NCBI GenBank assembly: GCA_945862455.1
Contig: CAMAXU010000010.1
Span: forward strand, 1-54,795
DNA from: Rickettsia typhi
GTDB taxonomy: Bacteria > Pseudomonadota > Alphaproteobacteria > Rickettsiales > UBA1997
Length of the DNA: 54,795 nt
Reading direction: 5' to 3'
The notes under the pieces are model-generated. The model was not told where the DNA came from and did not search any database. It was given only the letters and a program-made list of their open reading frames with translations. Below, piece after piece: positions 18,223-25,581 of this stretch. Within the stretch, counting starts at the first letter, position 1; the number at the start of each line of letters is the position of its first letter. A program made the translations under genes and the position numbers.

Positions 18223-18320
18223 CTTATCGCAAATCAAACTTTTCGTCGAGTTTTTTGCCATCCTTTTTCAAAAAAATCAGAATCACAAAAACTTCTTAGA
18301 AAATTTTGATTTGCGACAAG
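18223..18320. repeat. Palindromic dispersed repeat, TTGATTTGCGACA family, copy 3
   Basis: The left arm CTTATCGCAAATCAAACTTT (18223-18242, continuing to GTCGAG) pairs with the right arm CTTAGAAAATTTTGATTTGC..GACAAG (18295-18320). The stretch 18266-18329 is about 84% identical to copy 1 at 274-337 with no gaps. This is the only copy with both arms, so it likely shows the full element of about 100 bp. It sits between glyS and ppdK. Confidence 0.75.
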
Positions 18321-18402
18321 CTTATAATGCTGGAAAACGCCCCAATTCATTGATTGTAAATGGCGCTGAATTCCAAAACTTCAATTTGATTTAATTTAAA
18401 AA

Positions 18403-21063
18403 ATGACTGCTCAAAAATTTGTTTATTCTTTCGGTGATGGTAAATCTGAAGGCGACGCTTCAATGAAAAACCTTCTTGGTGGCAAAGGTGCAAACTTGGC
18501 AGAAATGTCAAAAATGGGTTTGCCAGTTCCACCGGGACTTACAATCACAACAGAATTTTGCGATTTTTATTATAAAAACGGCAAAAAATTTCCTGCTGAA
18601 TTAAAGCAACAAGTTGAAGCAGCACTTAAGCAAATCGAAGAAAAAATCGGCGCCAAATTTGGTGATGAAGAAAATCCACTTTTATTTTCTGTTCGCTCCG
18701 GCGCCAGAGCATCAATGCCCGGCATGATGGACACAGTTTTAAACTTAGGTTTAAATGACAAAACAGTTTTGGGATTGGCGCAAAAAAGTAACAATCGCCG
18801 TTTCGCTTTTGATTCTTATCGTCGCTTCATCCAAATGTATTCTGATGTAGTTTTGGGCGTTGATCACTATAATTTTGAAGTAATTTTAGATGAGAAAAAA
18901 CATGAGTTCGGCGCCAGCGCTGACACTGATTTAAGCTGTGAAAATTTAGAAGAAATTGTTGATCTTTTTAAAGCTAAAGTAAAAGAAGAATTGGGCCGCG
19001 AATTTCCACAAGATGTAAATGAGCAACTTTGGGGTTCAGTCGAAGCAGTTTTTGCTTCGTGGATGAATGATCGCGCCATTATTTATCGCGATTTGAACAA
19101 TATTCCCGCCGAATGGGGAACTGCGGTAAACGTGCAATCGATGGTTTTTGGAAATATGGGCGACACTTCCGCAACTGGCGTTGCCTTCACCAGAAATCCA
19201 TCAACGGGAACTAAAGAACTTTACGGCGAATATTTAATCAACGCCCAAGGCGAAGATGTTGTTGCCGGCATTAGAACTCCGCAATCAATCACAATTTCTG
19301 GCAAAGAACAGCTAGATTCAAGCCTTCCTTCAATGGAAGAAACTATGCCTGACGTTTTTGCAGAATTGGTAAATATTTATAAAAAACTCGAATTGCATTA
19401 TCGCGATATGCAAGACATCGAATTTACCGTTCAAAATAAAAAACTTTGGATGCTCCAAACCCGCAATGGCAAACGCACGGCGCAAGCTGCGGTAAAAATT
19501 GCAGTTGATATGGTTGAAGAAAAATTAATCGATAAAAAAGAAGCTTTAAAAAGAATTGATCCTGCCAGTTTAGATCAACTTTTACATCCAACTCTTGATC
19601 CAAAAGCAAAAGTTCAAATCATTTCAAAAGGTCTTCCGGCCTCTCCGGGTGCGGCTTCAGGAATTGTGGTTTTTTCTTCTGCTGAAGCTGAAAGAAAATC
19701 TGAAAATGGCGATAAAGTTATTTTAGTTCGCGTTGAAACCAGTCCCGAAGACATCAAAGGCATGCACGTTTCTCAAGGCATTTTAACCGCTCGCGGCGGC
19801 ATGACTTCGCACGCGGCTGTAGTTGCGCGCGGCATGGGAACTCCCTGCGTTTCTGGCGCTTCAAATTTGCATGTTGACAATAGCGGACAATTTTTTACCG
19901 CTGGTGGCGTAAAAGTTAAAGAAGGCGAAGTTATTACAATTAACGGCTCAACTGGCGATGTAATTCTTGGATCAGTTCCAACTTTAAAACCAAATTTATC
20001 GAGTGATTTCCAAACTATAATGAAATGGGCTGATGAAGTTCGTGTTTTAAAAGTTAGAACCAACGCCGAAACTCCCCTAGATTGCCAAACCGCCCGCGAC
20101 TTTGGCGCCGAAGGAATTGGTCTGTGCAGAACTGAACATATGTTTTTTAGCGAAGATAGAATTGTTGCAGTTCGCGAAATGATTTTGGCGGAAGAATTAG
20201 AAGGCAGAAAAAAAGCCTTAGCAAAATTATTGCCGATGCAACGCAAAGACTTCGTTGAAATCTTTAAAATCATGGCCGCCTTGCCAGTGACAATTCGTTT
20301 GCTTGATCCGCCACTTCATGAATTTTTGCCGCATAAAGACAGTGAAATTGCTGAAGTTGCCAAAGCTGTTGGCGTTGACGTTAATTACGTAAAACATCGC
20401 ACGCACCAACTTCAAGAACAAAATCCAATGTTGGGCCACCGCGGTTGTAGATTAGGAATTTCTTATCCCGAAATCTACGAAATGCAAGCCCGCGCCATTT
20501 TTGAAGCAGCTTCAATTGTTAAAAAAGAAACTAATCAAGAAGTGCTTTTGGAAATTATGGTTCCACTTGTTGCAACTAGAAAAGAGCTGCAAATTTTAAA
20601 AGACTTAATTGTGACAACCGAAAAATCAGTTGAAAAAGAGCAGGGCGTGAAATTGAACTATATGGTTGGCACGATGATCGAACTTCCAAGAGCCGCGCTA
20701 ATGGCGGATCAAATTGCTAAAGATGCAGAATTTTTCAGTTTTGGAACAAATGATTTAACTCAAACCACTTTCGGCTTGTCGCGCGATGATTCCGCAAGTT
20801 TTTTAGGACATTATCAAAAAGCCGGAATTTTAGAAAAAGATCCTTTCGCCGAATTAGACCAAGAAGGTGTAGGACAATTAATCAAAATCGCCGCCGAAAA
20901 AGGCAAGTCGACCAGACCAAATATCAAACTAGGAATCTGCGGCGAACACGGCGGCAACCCAGCCTCAATCGAATTCTGCCACAAAACAGGATTGGATTAT
21001 GTGAGTTGTTCACCATATCGCGTTCCAATCGCCAGATTGGCGGCAGCTAGAGCGGCGTTGTAA
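18403..21063 (+). CDS. ppdK: Pyruvate, phosphate dikinase
   Basis: PPDK interconverts pyruvate + ATP + Pi with PEP + AMP + PPi. At 886 residues all three domains are present: nucleotide-binding N-terminal part (GGKGANLAEM; FSVRSGARASMPGMMDT), the phosphohistidine domain with GGMTSHAAVVARGMG, and the PEP/pyruvate TIM barrel (GLCRTEHMFF, MIELPRAAL, FGTNDLTQTTFG, GICGEHGG). It probably links glycolytic or gluconeogenic flux to pyrophosphate economy. The reverse transcriptase gene begins only 23 nt downstream and may be cotranscribed. Confidence 0.97.
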   Translation: MTAQKFVYSFGDGKSEGDASMKNLLGGKGANLAEMSKMGLPVPPGLTITTEFCDFYYKNGKKFPAELKQQVEAALKQIEEKIGAKFGDEENPLLFSVRSGARASMPGMMDTVLNLGLNDKTVLGLAQKSNNRRFAFDSYRRFIQMYSDVVLGVDHYNFEVILDEKKHEFGASADTDLSCENLEEIVDLFKAKVKEELGREFPQDVNEQLWGSVEAVFASWMNDRAIIYRDLNNIPAEWGTAVNVQSMVFGNMGDTSATGVAFTRNPSTGTKELYGEYLINAQGEDVVAGIRTPQSITISGKEQLDSSLPSMEETMPDVFAELVNIYKKLELHYRDMQDIEFTVQNKKLWMLQTRNGKRTAQAAVKIAVDMVEEKLIDKKEALKRIDPASLDQLLHPTLDPKAKVQIISKGLPASPGAASGIVVFSSAEAERKSENGDKVILVRVETSPEDIKGMHVSQGILTARGGMTSHAAVVARGMGTPCVSGASNLHVDNSGQFFTAGGVKVKEGEVITINGSTGDVILGSVPTLKPNLSSDFQTIMKWADEVRVLKVRTNAETPLDCQTARDFGAEGIGLCRTEHMFFSEDRIVAVREMILAEELEGRKKALAKLLPMQRKDFVEIFKIMAALPVTIRLLDPPLHEFLPHKDSEIAEVAKAVGVDVNYVKHRTHQLQEQNPMLGHRGCRLGISYPEIYEMQARAIFEAASIVKKETNQEVLLEIMVPLVATRKELQILKDLIVTTEKSVEKEQGVKLNYMVGTMIELPRAALMADQIAKDAEFFSFGTNDLTQTTFGLSRDDSASFLGHYQKAGILEKDPFAELDQEGVGQLIKIAAEKGKSTRPNIKLGICGEHGGNPASIEFCHKTGLDYVSCSPYRVPIARLAAARAAL

Positions 21064-21086
21064 TTCATGCGACCAAAAAATTTGAA

Positions 21087-22616
21087 ATGACCTCATCAAA
21101 AATTTTAGATTTAGATTGGGAAGCTGCGCAGAATTTTCTTTTAACAAAAGAATGCTACTGCGACTTTGACCTTCCTCAATATTTTAACTTTGAAGCAATT
21201 TTAAAGAAGCTAGCCGAGTCTAAAGATTTTCAAGAACTTACGAACTTTGAAGGGGCAAAAAATTACCTAAAAGTAAATTACATTTTATACACCAACAAAG
21301 ACCAAAACTATGCTTGGCGACCGTTACAACTGATTCATCCAGTTCTTTATGTTGCGCTGGTTCAAAAAATTACCAAAGAAGAAAATTGGCAAGAAATCCG
21401 GCAAAAATTTCCAAAAGCTAGCTCTGAAAAAATAGAGTGCGTTAGTTTGCCAATTGTTGTTAAAGGCAATAAATACAGTCGCGGACAACAAATAAATAAT
21501 TGGATCAAAGAAGTTCAGCAAAAGTCTTTAGAGCTGGCTTTAGATTTTGAATATTTGCATCACACCGATATTTCTGAATGCTACGGATCAATTTATACCC
21601 ATACAATTGCTTGGGCGCTTCATGGTAAACCGGAATGCAAAAACAAGCTTAAGAAATCTGATAATAAATCTGAAAAATGGTTGGGCGACGAAATTGACAA
21701 TTTATTGCGCTGTATGAGTCACGGACAAACCAACTCAATTCCACAAGGAAGTGTTTTAATGGATTTTATTGCCGAAATCGTTTTGGGCTACGCTGATAAG
21801 GAATTAGAAGGAAAGCTGAAGGACAAAGGCTTTGAGTATAAAATTTTGCGATATCGCGACGATTACCGAATTTTTACCAACTCAAAGAAAGATGGCGCAG
21901 AAATTTTAAAAATTTTGACCGAAGTTTTAATTGATTTGGGTTTAAAAATTAATCCAGCAAAAACAAAATCTTCCAGCCGAATAATTATAGATTCAATCAA
22001 GCCAGATAAACTTTCTTGGATAGTTAATAACAAACTAAATTTAGAAAAATATAGGCAAAAAAAGCTTCTGATAATTCACGATTTTGCAGAAAAATTCCCT
22101 AATTCTGGAACTCTTACAAATTTACTTAGTAAGTTTTTTAAGAAGGAAAAAAAGACAAAGAGCCAAATAAAAAATCCCAAAATTTTAATCAGCATTTTAG
22201 CCGACATTGCTCTAAAAAATTTTAGGGCAATTCCTAAAATTTTTGCCTTAATAAGTTTTTATCTTTCTTACTTGGAAAGCGATGAAGAAAAAATTGAGAT
22301 TTGTAAAAAAATTAAAAACAAATTTCGAAATTTACCAAATGTTGGTCATTTAGAAATTTGGCTTCAAAGGCTAACAATAAAGCTTGATAGAGATCAGGAG
22401 CAAACAGAGCTACTTTGTAAAATGGCAAAGCTTGGGGATGGTAATAAAAAAGGAAAATTCAAAAAATCAGAAATTTGGAATTGCGATTGGAATTTGAGCA
22501 ACGAAATCAAACTAATAATCAATAAAACACCAGTAATTGATGAAGCAAAAATAGAAGAAATCAGTTCAATATTTAGTAAAGAAGAGGTTGATGTTTTTGC
22601 TGAATATTATTCCTAA
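21087..22616 (+). CDS. Reverse transcriptase of the unknown-group / defence-associated type
   Basis: A 509-residue protein with a full RT palm. Motif A is HHTDISECYGSIY with Asp161; motif B is SIPQGSVLMDF (PQGS at 219-222); motif C is RYRDDYRIF with catalytic Asp258 and Asp259; motif D is INPAKTKSS (288-296). The SIYTHTIAWALHGK block (168-181) after motif A resembles RTs assigned to the unknown-group or DRT antiphage families rather than retrons or group II introns, which have other motif-C contexts and a maturase or HNH domain. The C-terminal 200 residues are helical and Lys-rich with no recognised domain. The exact DRT class cannot be assigned by eye. It is solitary: ppdK precedes by 23 nt and a GC-rich hairpin follows 3 nt after the stop. 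Antiphage function is an inference. Confidence 0.82.
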   Translation: MTSSKILDLDWEAAQNFLLTKECYCDFDLPQYFNFEAILKKLAESKDFQELTNFEGAKNYLKVNYILYTNKDQNYAWRPLQLIHPVLYVALVQKITKEENWQEIRQKFPKASSEKIECVSLPIVVKGNKYSRGQQINNWIKEVQQKSLELALDFEYLHHTDISECYGSIYTHTIAWALHGKPECKNKLKKSDNKSEKWLGDEIDNLLRCMSHGQTNSIPQGSVLMDFIAEIVLGYADKELEGKLKDKGFEYKILRYRDDYRIFTNSKKDGAEILKILTEVLIDLGLKINPAKTKSSSRIIIDSIKPDKLSWIVNNKLNLEKYRQKKLLIIHDFAEKFPNSGTLTNLLSKFFKKEKKTKSQIKNPKILISILADIALKNFRAIPKIFALISFYLSYLESDEEKIEICKKIKNKFRNLPNVGHLEIWLQRLTIKLDRDQEQTELLCKMAKLGDGNKKGKFKKSEIWNCDWNLSNEIKLIINKTPVIDEAKIEEISSIFSKEEVDVFAEYYS

Positions 22617-22619
22617 AGC

Positions 22620-22645
22620 AGGGCGGGGTTCGGTAACCCCGTCCT
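22620..22645 (+). terminator. GC-rich hairpin directly behind the RT gene
   Basis: AGGGCGGGGTT pairs with AACCCCGTCCT (11 bp, one G-U) around a CGGT tetraloop, 3 nt past the RT stop codon. It is strikingly G+C-rich for this genome. The following sequence (CTCACTTTCAGTTTTCTTCTTTT) is pyrimidine-rich but has no immediate T-run. It may terminate the ppdK-RT transcript, or form part of an RNA used by the RT. Confidence 0.6.
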
Positions 22646-22730
22646 CACTTTCAGTTTTCTTCTTTTACTCTCAAAGCTTCAGAAACTTCTCCGATTCAGC
22701 AGATTATAAACTAACAAAAAACTCGTAATC

Positions 22731-23102
22731 ATGCTGAAATTTATTATAGTTTTTATTCTTTCGATGATTATCACCCAAGTTTTAAACGTGCTTTTTGGTT
22801 CAGAAAAGCGCTCGGAAAATGTGAAGGAAGTTGTTTATAAAGTTACAGCAAAAGAAGGAATTATTGGTTGTTTGTCGAAAGAGAAATTTGCCGAGGCGGC
22901 GGATTATTATAAGAAAAAGAAATTTGCAGCGATTAAAAAAATGCTGGATGATGAAGCGTGTTTTTTGTTTAAAAATGGCGAAGAGCTTATGGCGGCAAGT
23001 GACACATGTTTGGCGAAAGATGGTGATGACGAACTTTTTCCGTTTAAAACTTCGCGCTTAATTTTGTTGCAGCCTTATTTGCCATGCTTTGCGGTGAGAT
23101 AA
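22731..23102 (+). CDS. Small exported or membrane-anchored protein, unknown
   Basis: Not recognised. The 123 residues start with one hydrophobic segment (MLKFIIVFILSMIITQVLNVLF) that is a signal anchor or signal peptide. The rest is a charged domain with three cysteines (Cys47, a central Cys in DDEACFLF and one in LAKDG-preceding DTCLA) plus Cys near the C terminus (PYLPCFAVR), so a disulfide-bonded periplasmic domain is plausible. A KEGIIGCLSKEKF motif is distinctive. It is 114 nt after the RT and ends 1 nt before the convergent fmt stop. Whether it belongs with the RT is unknown. Confidence 0.65.
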   Translation: MLKFIIVFILSMIITQVLNVLFGSEKRSENVKEVVYKVTAKEGIIGCLSKEKFAEAADYYKKKKFAAIKKMLDDEACFLFKNGEELMAASDTCLAKDGDDELFPFKTSRLILLQPYLPCFAVR

Positions 23103-23103
23103 A

Positions 23104-24027
23104 TTAATTTAAAATCTTTCCAACTTCTGGTTTAAAACCTAATAATAAATCACGAATTGTAATCCGATTTTTACCTTGGCGCTGCAAAATCAAAGGTCGA
23201 ATTGAGCCTTTACCGCATTGAATTGAGAGTTTTTCATCGAGAATTTTTCCCGCTTCACCAATCGAATTTTCATCTAAAATTTCGACTTTAAAAATTTTAA
23301 TTTTTTCATCGCCATAATTAAAAAATGCTTCTAGCGAGCCATTTAAAGCGCGGATTTTTCGCTCAATTATTTCGGCTGATTCTTGCCAATTAATTTTACA
23401 TTCTTCTTTTTCAATTTTTTTGGCATAACTTGCCAAAGCATCGTCTTGCTTGATTAAAACAACATTTCCATCGCGTAATTTTTTTAGAGTTTTGACTAAA
23501 ATTTCTGCGCCCATTTGCGATAATTTTTCGGCTAAATCTGCGTAAGTTTCGCTTCCATCCAAAGGAAATTTTTCCTGCACCATTATTTCACCACTATCAA
23601 CGCCTTTATCCATTTTGATTATTGTAATTCCCGTTTCACGATCTCCTGCCATCAATGGACGCTGAATTGGCGAAGCGCCGCGCCATTTTGGTAAAAGGGA
23701 AGGGTGAATATTTACGCAGCCAAATTTAGTGCCGTCTAAAATTTCTTGCGGCAAAATAAGTCCGTAAGCCACAACCACAGCGACGTCGGATTGTAAATTG
23801 AAAAATTCTTTTTGGGCTTTCGCATCTCGCAAAGTTTTTGGTGTGATCACTTTTAAATTATGTTTTAAACCTAATTGGTGAATTGGTGAATTGGTGATTT
23901 TTTGTCCGCGACCGGCGATTTGCGGCTCTCGAGTATAAATGGCGACAACATCGAAATCAGGATCGGAAATTAATTTTTCTAAAGTCGGGCAGGCGAAATC
24001 TGGCGTGCCCATGAAGATAATTTTCAT
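23104..24027 (-). CDS. fmt: Methionyl-tRNA formyltransferase
   Basis: Fmt formylates initiator Met-tRNA using 10-formyl-tetrahydrofolate. The start MKIIFMGTPDFACPTLE, the folate-site region VNIHPSLLPKWRGASPIQRPL and KMDKGVDSGEI are all family signatures. The 307-residue length is normal, with the C-terminal OXB-fold domain (about 205-300). The substrate tRNA-fMet is encoded at 52135. def, the common partner, is absent. Just upstream the DNA has short TTTAGGATTT-like tandem copies. Confidence 0.96.
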   Translation of the reverse strand: MKIIFMGTPDFACPTLEKLISDPDFDVVAIYTREPQIAGRGQKITNSPIHQLGLKHNLKVITPKTLRDAKAQKEFFNLQSDVAVVVAYGLILPQEILDGTKFGCVNIHPSLLPKWRGASPIQRPLMAGDRETGITIIKMDKGVDSGEIMVQEKFPLDGSETYADLAEKLSQMGAEILVKTLKKLRDGNVVLIKQDDALASYAKKIEKEECKINWQESAEIIERKIRALNGSLEAFFNYGDEKIKIFKVEILDENSIGEAGKILDEKLSIQCGKGSIRPLILQRQGKNRITIRDLLLGFKPEVGKILN

Positions 24028-24101
24028 TTAGGATTTTAGATTTAGGATTTAGGGTTTAGAAATGCGTATAATATTATTCTGTTATCTTTGCTTGAAACCA
24101 T

Positions 24102-24216
24102 GAGTGGACCCCGTCGTGAAGACGGGGTGACAAGTCTAGAGTTTTGCGGTCAAAAACTACTAACTTTGTCACTCCGTCTTTAATTTGTCACCCCATCTTC
24201 ACGACGGGGTCCACTC
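24102..24216. repeat. 32-bp inverted repeat with 51-bp spacer
   Basis: The left arm (24102-24133, GAGTGGACCCCGTCGTGAAG plus ACGGGGTGACAA) and the right arm (24185-24216) are reverse complements with one mismatch. The spacer carries a further partial copy, GTCACTCCGTCTT. The GTCACCCCGTCTTCACGACG type of palindrome is widespread as an intergenic repeat in AT-rich alphaproteobacteria. It separates the divergent fmt and lspA. Confidence 0.8.
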
Positions 24217-24264
24217 GAATTTGAGCTACTTATAAATGTTAAAAATTTAATTCTCACAAATATT

Positions 24265-24762
24265 TTGAAAGCTAAAAAATTATTTTTACTCGGAATTCTT
24301 ATTGCCTTTTGCGCGGCATTTTTTGATTTGCTAAGCAAAAGATATATCTTCGCGATGCTTGAAAACATTGCTTACACTCAAGGTTTAGAAAATCCCGAAA
24401 TTAGGGTTTTTGATTTCTTCAGCTTGGTTTATGTCTGGAATCGCGGCGTTAGTTTTGGCATGTTTCATAATCTTGAAAACAGCCAATTCATTTTTTGCAT
24501 CGTTCAATTTTCAATCGCAACTATACTTTTTTTCTGGCTTTACCGCAATGAGAAATTGCATTTTACTTACGCTCTTGGTCTTATAATCGGCGGAGCTTTA
24601 GGCAATTTTACTGACCGCGTAAAAAATGGTGCAGTAGCAGATTTTCTTGATTTTCATATTGCTTCATATCATTGGCCAGCCTTTAATTTAGCGGATTCTT
24701 TCGTGTTTATCGGCGTGATGATCTTACTTTTTGATGACCTATTTTTTAATCAGAAAAAATGA
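24265..24762 (+). CDS. lspA: Lipoprotein signal peptidase
   Basis: LspA (signal peptidase II) removes the signal peptide of diacylglyceryl-modified prolipoproteins. There are four membrane segments in 165 residues. The catalytic Asp pair is Asp126 (GAVADFLDFH) and Asp144 (FNLADSF). GNFTDRVKNGAV and VWNRGVSFGMF are family motifs. The start is a TTG; no ATG precedes the first membrane segment. It overlaps the following lipoprotein gene by 4 nt (ATGA). It completes the pathway begun by lgt. Confidence 0.94.
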   Translation: MKAKKLFLLGILIAFCAAFFDLLSKRYIFAMLENIAYTQGLENPEIRVFDFFSLVYVWNRGVSFGMFHNLENSQFIFCIVQFSIATILFFWLYRNEKLHFTYALGLIIGGALGNFTDRVKNGAVADFLDFHIASYHWPAFNLADSFVFIGVMILLFDDLFFNQKK

Positions 24763-24953
24763 AAAAGATTTTTTGTTTAATCGCGATTCTTCTGTTTTCT
24801 TCCTGCATTAATAATGCGAAAGATGATCCGTTGATCGTACCACCAAATTTTGCTGAAGCGCCTGATGTCAACCATCCGGAGCAAACATCAAATGAACAAA
24901 AAGAAGAAAGTGTTGCCAAACTTAAAGAGCTTTTGCTTAAAAGTGACGAATAA
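24759..24953 (+). CDS. Small BamF/DUF3035-like lipoprotein
   Basis: A 64-residue lipoprotein: signal peptide MKKIFCLIAILLFSSC with the lipobox LFSSC (Cys16), then DDPLIVPPNFAEAPD, which matches the pattern LxxPPxF near the start of BamF (DUF3035), an alphaproteobacterial subunit of the outer-membrane barrel assembly machine. It is shorter than most BamF proteins and ends in a Glu/Lys helix. It is translationally coupled to lspA, the enzyme that would process it. The BamF assignment is tentative. Confidence 0.65.
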   Translation: MKKIFCLIAILLFSSCINNAKDDPLIVPPNFAEAPDVNHPEQTSNEQKEESVAKLKELLLKSDE

Positions 24954-24989
24954 CAATTTACCAATAATAACTTAAAATAATTTATAAAA

Positions 24990-25370
24990 ATGCTAAAACA
25001 ATTTTTTATCAGTGATTCATTTGCTCAAGAAGCTGTAAATGCCGCAGCCGCTGCGCCAGAATTTTCAATCACCAGTTTGCTGCCGTTAATTTTAATTTTT
25101 GCCGTGTTTTATTTTTTGATTGTAAGGCCGCAAAGCAAGAAAATGAAAGAACATCAAAATACGGTTAATAATTTGAAAGTTGGTAATAAAGTTATTACAA
25201 CTGGCGGAATCATTGGAACCGTAACCGAAGTTTTGACTAAAGAAAATCAAGTTGAAGTTGAAATCGCTGATGGTGTGAAAGTGAAAATTTTAAAAAATTA
25301 TGTGGCTGATTTGGTTAGAGATGAAGTTGTTAAGGCCAAAAAAGAAGTGACTAAAAAAGATAAGAAATAA
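24990..25370 (+). CDS. yajC: Preprotein translocase subunit YajC
   Basis: YajC is the small auxiliary membrane protein of SecDF-YajC. The 126 residues have one membrane segment (LLPLILIFAVFYFLIV) followed by RPQSKKMKEHQNTVNNLKVG and NKVITTGGIIGTV, the family signature. The Lys-rich tail is typical. secD follows after a 211-nt gap holding a palindromic repeat. secF is not in the window. Confidence 0.95.
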   Translation: MLKQFFISDSFAQEAVNAAAAAPEFSITSLLPLILIFAVFYFLIVRPQSKKMKEHQNTVNNLKVGNKVITTGGIIGTVTEVLTKENQVEVEIADGVKVKILKNYVADLVRDEVVKAKKEVTKKDKK

Positions 25371-25414
25371 AAAGTTTAAGATGAGGCAGAGTTTGTTTTG
25401 CTTCATTGCTATAT

Positions 25415-25496
25415 CTCGATGTCATGTTGAGTTTGTCGAAGCATGATTCTTCAAAAGGGCTTGAATCATGCTTCGACAGGCTCAGCATGACTCGAG
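25415..25496. repeat. Palindromic repeat of the TCGAAGCATGA type
   Basis: The left arm (25415-25449, CTCGATGTCATGTTGAGTTT onward) and the right arm (25463-25496) form a long imperfect stem around a 13-nt loop. The same core GTCATG..GAG..TGTCGAAGCATGA occurs at 30644-30669. This type of palindrome is common between genes in many bacteria. It separates yajC and secD. Confidence 0.8.
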
Positions 25497-25581
25497 GTAA
25501 TAAATCAATTAAGAAGGTATTTTTTAAGAGCCCGTCTAAGAAGTATCTTCAAAAATAAATAATTAACAAACTAACAAAATC

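Noticed and set aside
19773-20439. 166-residue antisense open frame inside ppdK
   Set aside because: It is antisense to strongly conserved PPDK motifs and looks like no known protein; long antisense frames arise from the codon bias.
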